Assembly: GCA_004524445.1 (NCBI GenBank)
Contig: SDNP01000004.1
Location: 39,596 to 103,595 of the forward strand
Length of the DNA stretch: 64,000 nucleotides
Reading direction: 5' to 3'
From: Candidatus Thorarchaeota archaeon
GTDB taxonomy: Archaea; Asgardarchaeota; Thorarchaeia; Thorarchaeales; Thorarchaeaceae
Shown: one piece after another, positions 9,084 through 16,890 of the stretch
Layout of the letters: every line of letters begins with the position of its first letter
How positions within the stretch are numbered: the stretch's first letter is position 1
Translations under genes and position numbers: made by a program
The notes under the pieces: model-generated
What the model saw: only the letters and a program-made list of their open reading frames with translations
Told to the model about the DNA's origin: nothing
The model's database searches: none

Positions 9084-10010
9084 TCATGCGCCAAGCCCTA
9101 GGAAGGATAGCAGCTGATTGAATAGAGCAATCAACCAGCCTATGATCCAACTCATGAAATCGATGATCCACTGAATGAGATTTGGTCGAAGGATGTTGTA
9201 AAGGAACTGGTAGTTGAACCATCCATAGACCACGCTGAGTACAACGATTCCAAGAGTCATTAAGATTGCCAGAGCCAATACACCATAGTCCAAGGCTTTG
9301 AAGGAAATCTCCTGCCTAAACGTTCGGTTGGCAGGGTCATAGGTGAATGCTCTAGACTCAATAGTTCTGGAAATATCAATCCCTCTGAGTACAGTTAGAT
9401 ATATGCTAGGCACAATAACTGGAACATACGCTCTCATTTTTGTAATTGGGTTCCTTATATCGAATTTCGCACCTCTTGATTTTTGTGCTTCGATAACCGT
9501 ACGGAATTGATTGATCATCAGTGGGACAGATGCAAATGCAATTCCAAGGGAAACAGCAGCCTCAACCGGAAACCGTAGCCGCACCAATGCAATCAATAAA
9601 TCTGAAACAGGCGTGACTAAGGTAATCAGTCGTGTAACAATAATGAAGAAGATGAATCTCTCTCCACTTGAAATACCAATCAATGTGGTTCGTAATGTTA
9701 CAGGGCCAAACTCCGTGAAGGGAATCAGGTAGAAATATATGTAATCACCTGGCAGGGGAGGAACTGTTAGGTAATTGACCACAATAAATAGAATCATTGC
9801 GGGTAACGATGCCTTCAGAACGAGCATCAGCTTTTCGCGAGGAATGCCAGCAACACGATACATTCCCAACGTCATCAGGAGAATGATAAAGAAGACTATC
9901 GGGTCGAAGACAACCACTGTTAGTATTACTAGACCCAAGAAGATGAATATCTTTGTCCGAGGATCCATTCTATGAAGAATGCTATCACCAGGCACGTATT
10001 CCATTGCCAT
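9084..10010 (-). CDS. ecfT: Energy-coupling factor transporter membrane subunit EcfT
   Basis: 308-residue membrane protein starting with YVPGDSILHRMDPRTKI, the typical N-terminus of EcfT. Four to six hydrophobic segments follow. The cytoplasmic coupling region has the family's AQKSRGAKF motif near residue 178 and a second Arg-containing motif SRTIESRAF near 217, which contact the ATPases. EcfT joins the ATPase pair to the substrate-binding S protein. The start is adjacent to the end of the EcfA gene (10011). The extended hydrophobic C-terminus (from residue 240) is longer than in small EcfT proteins. Confidence 0.92.
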   Translation of the reverse strand: MAMEYVPGDSILHRMDPRTKIFIFLGLVILTVVVFDPIVFFIILLMTLGMYRVAGIPREKLMLVLKASLPAMILFIVVNYLTVPPLPGDYIYFYLIPFTEFGPVTLRTTLIGISSGERFIFFIIVTRLITLVTPVSDLLIALVRLRFPVEAAVSLGIAFASVPLMINQFRTVIEAQKSRGAKFDIRNPITKMRAYVPVIVPSIYLTVLRGIDISRTIESRAFTYDPANRTFRQEISFKALDYGVLALAILMTLGIVVLSVVYGWFNYQFLYNILRPNLIQWIIDFMSWIIGWLIALFNQLLSFLGLGA

Positions 10011-11792
10011 CTACTGCTGACCTCCTTCTTTCAAGAGTTCTTCCATAAGACTCACCGCTTTCTCGATTGTAAGAATATCCGGCGGAACTTCAAACTTTTG
10101 GCTTAATCGTATGAATAGCTGTGTCATTGCAGGGGGGGTAAGATGAGTGGTCGCTAATTGATCCGTTTGAATGAATACTTCTTCGGGAGTGCCATCTAGC
10201 AATATTTTGCCATCATGCATTATTACACATCGCTCTGCATATTCTGCAGCTAATGACATATCGTGGGTTATCACAATTATTGTTTTGCCTTCTTTGTGTA
10301 ATTCCCTCATGAGGTCCATAATCTCTCTGCGACGGCGAGGATCCTGTCCAGTTGTGGGCTCGTCAACGATTATTACGTCTGGATCTAGCGCTAGAATGGA
10401 TGTGATTACAACTCTCTGTCGGTCACCTTTGCTCAATGAATAGGGGCGCTCTTCCAACAAGTCTTCTATGTCCATTCTACGAGCAACTTCTTGCACTCGT
10501 TTCTTTCGCTCATCCTTCTTCATTCCGATATTTTTCAACCCAAACTCAAGCTCATCGGAAACCTTACTTGAAAAGAGCTGCTGGTCAGGGTTTTGGAAAA
10601 CATAACCAACATCAGTGACCAACTTGTAAGTCGGAATCTCCTGAGAGTCGGTTCCACGTATATATACCACCCCTTCTCCGGGTTCAAGAAGTCCGTTGAA
10701 GTGCTTGACAAGAGTTGTTTTGCCAGATCCATTCTGCCCCAATATTGCGGTAAACTCGTTTTCATGTATCTCCAAGTTCACTCCCTTTAGGGCATGTGTT
10801 CCAGTTTCATACCAGAATTGCACATCTTCGACACGAATCAATGCTTCTCCCTGTCTGGGGACAGATTCTCTATCTTTTACCTCATCCACCGGAGCTCCAC
10901 CTGACCGCTCTGGCACACCTGCCTTGGATAAGACATTGGAGAAGTATTCAACTCCTTCCTCCAAAGTCATGGGAATTTGTCCAAATTCATCGCCAATTAG
11001 CCCTTTGTCTCTTAACTGATATGCAAGTAACGACATCTGAGGTGGCCAAAGGCCGATGTCTCGAAGCATCTCAGCCTTTCCACCGAGGATTTCTCTTGGT
11101 GGACCCATGGCTACAATTTCACCTTCATTGAGAACCATAACACGATCTGCTATGTCGATTAAGGCTTCGAGCTCGTGCTCCACAAGGACGAATGTCTTGT
11201 TTTCCTCATCTGCAATCTTATGAATGAGGTCAAATACCTGTTCGGTTCCATAAGGATCCAAGTTCGAAGTTGGTTCGTCCAAAACATATATGTCAGGACT
11301 CATAGATAAGATAGAGGCGAGAGCTAATGCTTGCTGCTGACCCCCTGACAGAGCGAAAGGGGGGCGATCCCTGGCATGATTTAGCCCGACGAAGTCGAGG
11401 GCATAATCGATACGTTCTTCGATTTCTTCTCTAGGCAGAGCGATATTTTCGGGACCAAAGGCAACCTCTTCCGCAACTGAACCAGAAATCAACTGACTGG
11501 CGGGGTCTTGAAAGAGAAGCCCAACATGTCTCGATAACCTGCCCACATATGACTTCTGCGTGTCAATACCAGCGACGGTGATTTCACCCTCCAACTTCCC
11601 AGAATAGAAATGGGGTATAAGGCCGTTCAGCAGGTTACAGAAAGTAGTCTTTCCCGCCCCATTAGGGCCTGTGAGTAGTAGAATCTCACCCTTATCTAGA
11701 TCTATAGAGATGTTCTTCAACACCTGTTCCGATGTCCCAGCATATCTCCAATTAACCTTCTTAACGGATACCTGTGGCTCTCCTTGACTCAT
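10011..11792 (-). CDS. Fused double ATPase of ECF transporter
   Basis: 593 residues containing two ABC ATPase domains in one chain, equivalent to EcfA1 plus EcfA2. Domain 1: Walker A GPNGAGKT near 41, signature LSGGQQQALALA near 148, Walker B VLDEPTS. Domain 2: Walker A GQNGSGKT near 350, signature variant LSKGDRQRV near 450, Walker B IVDEPTT. The second signature has Lys-Gly-Asp in place of Gly-Gly-Gln, so the two ATP sites may be unequal. The ATPase powers vitamin or metal-type import through EcfT and an S protein. A TATA-like CTATAATAATT lies about 30 bases upstream of the start. Confidence 0.94.
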   Translation of the reverse strand: MSQGEPQVSVKKVNWRYAGTSEQVLKNISIDLDKGEILLLTGPNGAGKTTFCNLLNGLIPHFYSGKLEGEITVAGIDTQKSYVGRLSRHVGLLFQDPASQLISGSVAEEVAFGPENIALPREEIEERIDYALDFVGLNHARDRPPFALSGGQQQALALASILSMSPDIYVLDEPTSNLDPYGTEQVFDLIHKIADEENKTFVLVEHELEALIDIADRVMVLNEGEIVAMGPPREILGGKAEMLRDIGLWPPQMSLLAYQLRDKGLIGDEFGQIPMTLEEGVEYFSNVLSKAGVPERSGGAPVDEVKDRESVPRQGEALIRVEDVQFWYETGTHALKGVNLEIHENEFTAILGQNGSGKTTLVKHFNGLLEPGEGVVYIRGTDSQEIPTYKLVTDVGYVFQNPDQQLFSSKVSDELEFGLKNIGMKKDERKKRVQEVARRMDIEDLLEERPYSLSKGDRQRVVITSILALDPDVIIVDEPTTGQDPRRRREIMDLMRELHKEGKTIIVITHDMSLAAEYAERCVIMHDGKILLDGTPEEVFIQTDQLATTHLTPPAMTQLFIRLSQKFEVPPDILTIEKAVSLMEELLKEGGQQ

Positions 11793-11876
11793 GAATTAAG
11801 CAACTCGTGTACAATTATTATAGAAACAATAGTAGCACCCCTATTTGAATCAGATGATTAGGCAATAGGATAGCAA

Positions 11877-11905
11877 AAAGAAAAGGGGAAAGGCCGGGGG
11901 CCTTT
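11877..11905 (-). terminator. Hairpin with T-rich tail
   Basis: AAAGGCC (11889-11895) and GGCCTTT (11899-11905) form a 7 bp stem with a 3-base loop. On the minus strand the hairpin lies 5 bases after the stop of the small membrane protein gene and is followed by CCCCTTTTCTTTTT. It separates the S-protein unit from the EcfA gene. Confidence 0.65.
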
Positions 11906-11910
11906 CTAGA

Positions 11911-12165
11911 CTAGAACCATTCCTGCTTTCTACCATACCATAGGCAGACAATCAGGATGATTATCACAACAACGGATAGAATGCCCTGTACTACCAGACT
12001 TGCAATGGTACCTGAACCAAAGATGGCTTCTACGATGGGGAGAAGAATCCGCGTACCTAGTGCTTCAAACCCACCGCTAACGAAGAAGGTCACCAAAACG
12101 AAGAGAGCAAAAAGCACGACCAGACATACTAACCAGTACATCGTTTTCTTGTTATCCTCTACCAT
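11911..12165 (-). CDS. Small two-helix membrane protein in ECF operon
   Basis: 84 residues with two transmembrane segments: about residues 9-30 (YWLVCLVVLFALFVLVTFF) and 57-77 (LVVQGILSVVVIIILIVCLW). A short hydrophobic link joins them and the charged tail is YGRKQEWF. Its start overlaps the S-protein stop by 7 bases, so the two are coupled. It recalls CbiN, the small two-helix accessory protein of CbiMNQO cobalt importers, in size and gene position, but I see no sequence similarity. An extra subunit of the S component is the natural guess. Confidence 0.72.
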   Translation of the reverse strand: MVEDNKKTMYWLVCLVVLFALFVLVTFFVSGGFEALGTRILLPIVEAIFGSGTIASLVVQGILSVVVIIILIVCLWYGRKQEWF

Positions 12166-12722
12166 GGTGCCTCACCTTCCGACCATCCAAAGATATCAGG
12201 CAACGCTGCAACTACTGCGCTGAATATGACTATCTGGAAAATTCCATACAGTGTGTAGTACCATCCGAAGACAATCGGGTATGTTGGATAGAATGGATAG
12301 AATCCCAAGAGTGAGTTGGCAAATATGAACAGGGGAGCCTCAATAAAGAATTGAAGCAGCCAAGTCAGTATCCAAAACACAATCCAACGCTTCTTTTCGT
12401 CTTCTATTTTTAGCACTACGTATTTCCATACAAATGCCCAGTAGATGCCTTTTACGGGTTGCAAGAGTAGGTCTACTTGCGGGAGACCCGAGGGAATTCC
12501 TCTAGCGATACCAACAATAATTCCGACTATTGGTCCTCCTGCCATTCCTGCAAGAATTGGCATTAGAGCACCTGGTCCAATGACCAAAGGCGGAACCATA
12601 GGAATCGCAATTCCCAAGGCTCTGAACGCAAACGCCGCAGCACCGAATGCTGCCGCTAAACCCATCTGGCGACTTGTGATGAAGGGCTTTCGTCCTCCTT
12701 CTGTTTCACCCAATACGTTCAC
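12159..12722 (-). CDS. ECF transporter substrate-binding (S) component
   Basis: 187-residue integral membrane protein with about six hydrophobic segments. Typical S-component features are the Ala-rich first helix (GLAAAFGAAAFAFRALG), small-residue pairs for EcfT contact, and the loop MPILAGMAGGPIVGI near residue 53 followed by an Arg-containing turn ARGIPSG. The ligand class cannot be read from sequence. It is the first gene of the unit and is overlapped by the small membrane protein. Family assignment rests on topology and on the EcfA/EcfT genes downstream. Confidence 0.8.
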   Translation of the reverse strand: MNVLGETEGGRKPFITSRQMGLAAAFGAAAFAFRALGIAIPMVPPLVIGPGALMPILAGMAGGPIVGIIVGIARGIPSGLPQVDLLLQPVKGIYWAFVWKYVVLKIEDEKKRWIVFWILTWLLQFFIEAPLFIFANSLLGFYPFYPTYPIVFGWYYTLYGIFQIVIFSAVVAALPDIFGWSEGEAPW

Positions 12723-12832
12723 CTCTCGATAGAATACAGTGTGCGTCCCCCGTTTTATTTATTGCGGAAACCCAATTAGAACTCGATTTGGTTAGATTTA
12801 CACGTGATTCATACTAGATTCTATTTCCAAAT

Positions 12833-12869
12833 TGAAAAAGAAAAGAAAGGAGAGTACCCTGTGGTACTC
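12833..12869 (-). terminator. Hairpin with T-rich tail after enoyl-CoA hydratase
   Basis: GAGTACC (12852-12858) pairs with GGTACTC (12863-12869) over a CTGT loop. On the minus strand it lies 9 bases past the hydratase stop and runs into TCCTTTCTTTTCTTTTTC, the pattern of an intrinsic terminator. Confidence 0.7.
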
Positions 12870-12878
12870 TGAGCTGGT

Positions 12879-13691
12879 TTACTTACCCGTGAACTTGCCT
12901 CGTCTCTTCTCGAAGACTGCAGAGATGCCTTCAGCCAAGTCTTCTGTTTCAAAGCATGCCACTGCGGCTTCAACTTCGAATTCAAGATTATCGTCATAAT
13001 CTTCTTCAAAAGCCATATGTGTTGCTTTCTTAGCCCAGTTCAATGCAATTGGCGCATTGCCGCCGAGCTTGGCACCGTACCACATTGCTTGACTCAGAAG
13101 CTCTTCTTTGGGCACAACTTTGCTGACAAGACCCATTTCCAGTGCCTCTTCTCCGGATACCTGGCCACCGGTAAGGATCAGCTCCATTGCTTTACCGAGA
13201 CCGATAATGCGGGGTAATCTGACACAGCCACCCCACGCGGGAATCAAACCGAGACTAACCTCGGGAGTGCCAATTTTTGCTTCTTCATCACAAACACGGA
13301 TATCACATGCGAGTGCGATCTCGGTACCTCCCCCAAGACAGAGGCCATGAATCGCCGCAATGACAGGTTTGCTGAGTTTCGCAATTGTGTCAATAGCTTT
13401 TTGTCCTTGTCCAACCAGGTCCTTGACTTCTTCACTTTTGCCAAGAAGTCCTTGAGCCATCTTTAGGTCAGCACCAGTACAAAAGACTTTATCATGTGCT
13501 GATGCTAAGACGACGGAGCGAACATCATCATCCTTCTCTGCTTCTTCAAGAGCAGCGACCAAATCCTGTATAAACTGGTCATTAATGCTGTTCAGCGAGT
13601 CAACACGGTTGAACTTGATTAAGGCAACGTTCTTCACAGGTGAGAGAAACGAACCTTCCTTTGAGTATAGCATTGTTTCGAATTCGGGCAT
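12879..13691 (-). CDS. Enoyl-CoA hydratase/isomerase family protein (second copy)
   Basis: 270 residues from ATG 13691, the first ATG with a good upstream GGTGG; frames further upstream to 13799 lack the family's conserved start. VFCTGADLKMAQ marks the oxyanion-hole region. GGGTEIALACD and GTPEVSLGLIPAWGG give the two catalytic Glu positions. It performs hydration of 2-enoyl-CoA in beta-oxidation. The 3-hydroxyacyl-CoA dehydrogenase gene, the next enzyme of that pathway, lies upstream on the same strand, but a terminator-like hairpin stands between them. Confidence 0.93.
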   Translation of the reverse strand: MPEFETMLYSKEGSFLSPVKNVALIKFNRVDSLNSINDQFIQDLVAALEEAEKDDDVRSVVLASAHDKVFCTGADLKMAQGLLGKSEEVKDLVGQGQKAIDTIAKLSKPVIAAIHGLCLGGGTEIALACDIRVCDEEAKIGTPEVSLGLIPAWGGCVRLPRIIGLGKAMELILTGGQVSGEEALEMGLVSKVVPKEELLSQAMWYGAKLGGNAPIALNWAKKATHMAFEEDYDDNLEFEVEAAVACFETEDLAEGISAVFEKRRGKFTGK

Positions 13692-13771
13692 TTTTACCAC
13701 CTTAGCGCTACTATACTGCTCTGATGAATGTACCGCCTTATAAACCTCCTTCATTGAGGAGTCAACACAGT

Positions 13772-13809
13772 TTAAAAAAGAAAGGAATGGCAAGGACATT
13801 GCCTTGCCA
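13772..13809 (-). terminator. Hairpin with T-rich tail after 3-hydroxyacyl-CoA dehydrogenase
   Basis: TGGCAAGG (13788-13795) and CCTTGCCA (13802-13809) form an 8 bp perfect stem with a 6-base loop. On the minus strand it sits 8 bases past the dehydrogenase stop and is followed by TTCCTTTCTTTTTT. Confidence 0.72.
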
Positions 13810-13817
13810 GAAGTAGA

Positions 13818-14942
13818 CTACTTCAGCATCTCTGGCACTGAATAACACTCGCCGTGTTTCTCCTCCAGTTTCTCTATCTCTTCTTTGACCTTGTCATGGC
13901 CAATATCTTCGGCCATCTCGAATGGTCCTTTGGGAAAACTCGCACCCAGTTTCATGGCTTTGTCAATGGCATCCTTCTTAGCAATTTCCTCGTCAACGAG
14001 TATCATGGCTTCGCGGATTACAGGGACCTGAATACGAGTGACAAGCCAATCAGGGTCTGCACCTTTGGGTTCTTCAGGTTCCTCCGGCTCACCACCATAT
14101 TTGTAAAAGCCTTCTTTTGCTTTGGTACCAATCTTTCCATCTTCAACAAGCTGCTTCAGAGTTTCAGGTGGCTTGAAACAGTCGCCGAGTTCTTGATAGA
14201 GAGTACTCATAGCGTGATATGCGATATCAAGACCAACAAAATCTCCTAATGCAAAAGGTCCTGCCGGAAATTTCGCCTTGCTTGTCATAGCTGAGTCGAT
14301 TTCCTCTTTCGTGGCGATACCATCCTCATAAAGGAGGATTGCCTCTCTGAGAACGGGCATGAGAATTCTATTTACGATAAAACCAGGGCTGTCTCTGGCT
14401 TTGACTGGTTCCTTTCCCTGTTTCTCGCCCACCTTGATGGCAGTTTCAATAGTTTCATCGCTGGTCTTTTCGCCAATGACAATCTCAATGAGCTTCATTG
14501 CCGCCACCGGACTGAAATAGTGCATACCAATGAACTTCTCAGGCCGATCCGTAGCAGTTGCCAGCTCATCAATACTTAGAGAAGATGTGTTTGTTGCCAG
14601 GATTGCATGGGGTGGAGCATGCTTGTCAGCCTTCGAAAACACTTCTTTCTTCACTTTCATGTTCTCAAAGATCGCTTCTATTATCAAGTCGGCATCTCCC
14701 ACCGCATCTTCAAGATTTGTTGTTGACTTCAAACGGCCCATTAGGCTTTGTGCTTCAGATAGGCTTAGCTTACCCTTATCGACACCAGTCATTACATCTG
14801 AACGGATGCGTTCCATACCATCCTCAAGCGCATCCTGGTTCACATCCACCATCGTGACATCAAAACCATGCCATGCTGAGATGTATGCAATACCTGAACC
14901 CATTAAGCCAGCCCCAACAACTGCGATCTTGTTAACGTCCAT
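13818..14942 (-). CDS. 3-hydroxyacyl-CoA dehydrogenase
   Basis: NAD-dependent dehydrogenase with the Rossmann motif VGAGLMGSGIAY at the N-terminus. The catalytic region FIGMHYFSPVAAMKLIEIV is near residue 140, and there are two C-terminal 3HCDH domains (SPGFIVNRILMPVLREA and the degenerate copy DWLVTRIQVPVIREAM). It oxidises 3-hydroxyacyl-CoA to 3-ketoacyl-CoA. The full length of about 374 residues fits the archaeal/bacterial two-copy form. ATG 14942 (residue 3 of the longest frame) has a better AGGAGG spacing (7 bases) than ATG 14948. It is last in the nitroreductase-to-dehydrogenase operon. Confidence 0.94.
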   Translation of the reverse strand: MDVNKIAVVGAGLMGSGIAYISAWHGFDVTMVDVNQDALEDGMERIRSDVMTGVDKGKLSLSEAQSLMGRLKSTTNLEDAVGDADLIIEAIFENMKVKKEVFSKADKHAPPHAILATNTSSLSIDELATATDRPEKFIGMHYFSPVAAMKLIEIVIGEKTSDETIETAIKVGEKQGKEPVKARDSPGFIVNRILMPVLREAILLYEDGIATKEEIDSAMTSKAKFPAGPFALGDFVGLDIAYHAMSTLYQELGDCFKPPETLKQLVEDGKIGTKAKEGFYKYGGEPEEPEEPKGADPDWLVTRIQVPVIREAMILVDEEIAKKDAIDKAMKLGASFPKGPFEMAEDIGHDKVKEEIEKLEEKHGECYSVPEMLK

Positions 14943-14953
14943 GGACATTCCTC

Positions 14954-15313
14954 CTATAGAGCACTCGTCATGGCAACCAAGATGAGATTGGCAAGAGGAT
15001 CGCTCTCATGAGCATTCCCAATGACCTTGAGAGATCCGTCTTTCATCGTCTGCTTGAACGGAACATCACCTGTAAATATGCCCAGTAGGGTTTCAGCATC
15101 GGACTCATAGATTACGTCTGGGCTTGGATATAGCCCATCTCGGAGAGTCATGCTATCCTTAGTAATAACCACGTATTGGTCGCCCTCCTCCGTTCGCACC
15201 TGAAGGATTTTACCGTCGTATGGTCCAACCCATTCAGCAAGTCGCTTCTGTAGGTCCTCTTTCTCCCTGATTTGAGCCATCAGGAACTTGAAAAATTCTT
15301 GTAGCTGTGACAT
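14954..15313 (-). CDS. SCP2 sterol-carrier domain protein
   Basis: 119 residues with an SCP2-like pattern: DGKILQVRTEEGDQYVVITKD, then PDVIYESDAETLLGIFTGD and the ending FKQTMKDGSLKVIGN, followed by a hydrophobic helix LANLILVAM. SCP2 domains bind acyl-CoA or lipids in a hydrophobic tunnel. ATG 15313 is preceded by AGGAGG; the longer frame to 15346 would overlap the upstream gene. It lies between a small unknown gene and the 3-hydroxyacyl-CoA dehydrogenase, consistent with a role in presenting acyl-CoA substrates. Confidence 0.8.
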   Translation of the reverse strand: MSQLQEFFKFLMAQIREKEDLQKRLAEWVGPYDGKILQVRTEEGDQYVVITKDSMTLRDGLYPSPDVIYESDAETLLGIFTGDVPFKQTMKDGSLKVIGNAHESDPLANLILVAMTSAL

Positions 15314-15317
15314 CTCT

Positions 15318-15590
15318 CTATTCCTCCTTCTCCATCCATAAATCAATGGCTTCCTGCATCACTTCTTCAATGGTGACAGACCACATATTCCCCTTTCTCT
15401 TCTTGATCTCGTCAAGAAAAGCCTTGTATTTGGGATAGTGCATTAGCACCACAATACGACCCTTTCGGTCATTTATGAATGCCTGATGGATCATTTTCTT
15501 GGTGGTCCAATACTCATGTTCGATGTCTCCTTCTTCCAGGGTTGGATAAAAGGGCCATTCACCTGTTGGATGATCACGATATTTTGCCAT
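15318..15590 (-). CDS. Small unknown protein of beta-oxidation operon (90 aa)
   Basis: The protein begins MAKYRDHPTGEWPFYPTLEE and has a basic middle (DRKGRIVVLMHYPKYKAFLDEIKKRKG) and an acidic helical end (IEEVMQEAIDLWMEKEE). I recognise no family. A GGAG ribosome site lies before ATG 15590, 1 base after the preceding gene. It is cotranscribed with the SCP2 protein and the 85-residue protein. Its final helix could be an oligomerisation or ribbon-helix-helix-like element, but this is not clear. Confidence 0.7.
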   Translation of the reverse strand: MAKYRDHPTGEWPFYPTLEEGDIEHEYWTTKKMIHQAFINDRKGRIVVLMHYPKYKAFLDEIKKRKGNMWSVTIEEVMQEAIDLWMEKEE

Positions 15591-15848
15591 TTAGGATCTC
15601 CTCCATTTCTTCACTTCATCACCTGTAGCTTCTTTAAAGCCAGGCCGGAAGGGCCATTGAACAACATAACGCATTCCCTTGACACCATCGACCTCTCCGG
15701 AGGACCATCTACCAGTGTACACTCGAGCTCCTGTATTATTACAGAATTGCTCCATAACAACTTCGATGAATCCTTCGGGAGTAAGATTAGCCTCTTCGGA
15801 CAGCTCTTTCATATTCTCCATGGTTTCTTTATCAAAACTAACTTCCAT
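15591..15848 (-). CDS. Small unknown protein with RHH-like N-terminus (85 aa)
   Basis: Residues 3-35 (VSFDKETMENMKELSEEAN, then LTPEGFIEVVMEQF) read like a strand-helix-helix unit of the ribbon-helix-helix type. The rest (VYTGRWSSGEVDGVKGMRY and WPFRPGFKEATGDE) is unknown. It lies 5 bases downstream of the nitroreductase and directly before the 90-residue gene, with GGAGG upstream. It could be a small regulator of the operon or an enzyme accessory. The DNA-binding idea is weak. Confidence 0.7.
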   Translation of the reverse strand: MEVSFDKETMENMKELSEEANLTPEGFIEVVMEQFCNNTGARVYTGRWSSGEVDGVKGMRYVVQWPFRPGFKEATGDEVKKWRRS

Positions 15849-15853
15849 CCTTC

Positions 15854-16615
15854 TTATTCCTCCTTATCCTTGAATGCAAGACGGGTATAGGGCAGACCCC
15901 ATCGCTCCTGATACATGAGGCCTTCCAACGGAGGCCTGCTTGGACCAAGTGCTCTTTCTGAAACTCTCTGACCTATGCAGAAGGCAGTAAGAGGTGTCCA
16001 AATTGGTGGGATTCCTAGTCTATCGCGAATTAGTTCTGCATGTCGCGGGTCTGAACAGACCAATGCCTCGTATCCGCATCCGTAGCCCAGCTCCGTGGCT
16101 GTCAGCCACATATTTTGAACAGCCATGCCACATACAACTGAGCCAAAAAGCTCATTCGGATATAGGTAGCCCGCGTCGTGCCAGCTCTCACTGGCGCATA
16201 TAACGATACAAGTATCACTCTTCTCTGGATAGCGGAATAGCTCTCCATCTCTGAGCCTTGCATATACTGCTGCACGATACGGATCGCTGATGAACCAATT
16301 GCGTCCACTGGTCAGTTCAAAGGGGGCTCCACCAAATGCGGTCTGAGCCATTTCCTGAGCAATGTCAGCAAGGAAAGTTTTCATTTCTTCATCATCGCGT
16401 ATAACGACGAATCGCATCATGAGCATATTTTCTGGACTCGGGGCGTGTCGAGCAGCTTCCAAAATCATTTCAATATGTTCATCTGGAATGGGTTCTCCGG
16501 TAAATTCCCGGATTGAACGCCGTTGCCGTATGAGCTTCAGAGACTGCAGGTCTTGAACAGTACCTGCTGCTCCTTTGGCTTCTCCGGCTGATTCCGATTT
16601 AGCATCTGTTGCCAT
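15854..16615 (-). CDS. Nitroreductase family protein
   Basis: About 253 residues of the FMN-dependent nitroreductase fold. RQRRSIREFTGEPIP near residue 34 is the phosphate-binding Arg cluster, HAPSPENMLMMRFVVI follows, and LGYGCGYEAL occurs near 178. A low-complexity Ala/Gly/Ser-rich leader (about 25 residues) precedes the domain. The natural substrate is unknown; such enzymes may serve as flavin reductases or enone reductases. ATG 16615 is favoured because GAGGT is 7 bases upstream; ATG 16621 touches it. It heads an operon of two small proteins, SCP2 and 3-hydroxyacyl-CoA dehydrogenase. Confidence 0.88.
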   Translation of the reverse strand: MATDAKSESAGEAKGAAGTVQDLQSLKLIRQRRSIREFTGEPIPDEHIEMILEAARHAPSPENMLMMRFVVIRDDEEMKTFLADIAQEMAQTAFGGAPFELTSGRNWFISDPYRAAVYARLRDGELFRYPEKSDTCIVICASESWHDAGYLYPNELFGSVVCGMAVQNMWLTATELGYGCGYEALVCSDPRHAELIRDRLGIPPIWTPLTAFCIGQRVSERALGPSRPPLEGLMYQERWGLPYTRLAFKDKEE

Positions 16616-16864
16616 AATCATACCTCATTCGTTTGAATAGTATACCTGTGGTGACGAGCTCTTACATTTATTCCTTCCGAGAAGAGATTTTCAGGACTAA
16701 AATATCCCATTATATGTAGAAACACAGAAAGGATGTGTTGCGGGGGTTTTACGCTCATATTCACCCAGTATTAGCTGAAGCACACAATATGAAATATTCA
16801 GGTATGTGTTTCAATAGTTGGAGCACACAAATCCTCCCGGTGACTAGTGCGTTCCTAGACTGAA

Positions 16865-16883
16865 GAGGAGCCTGATGCTCCTC
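16865..16883. terminator. Inverted repeat after Pta-N-like gene
   Basis: GAGGAGC (16865-16871) pairs with GCTCCTC (16877-16883) over a 5-base loop, 7 bases past the stop of the minus-strand gene. Only a weak pyrimidine tail (TTCAGTC) follows, so termination is less certain than at the other hairpins. Confidence 0.45.
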
Positions 16884-16890
16884 CTCACAT

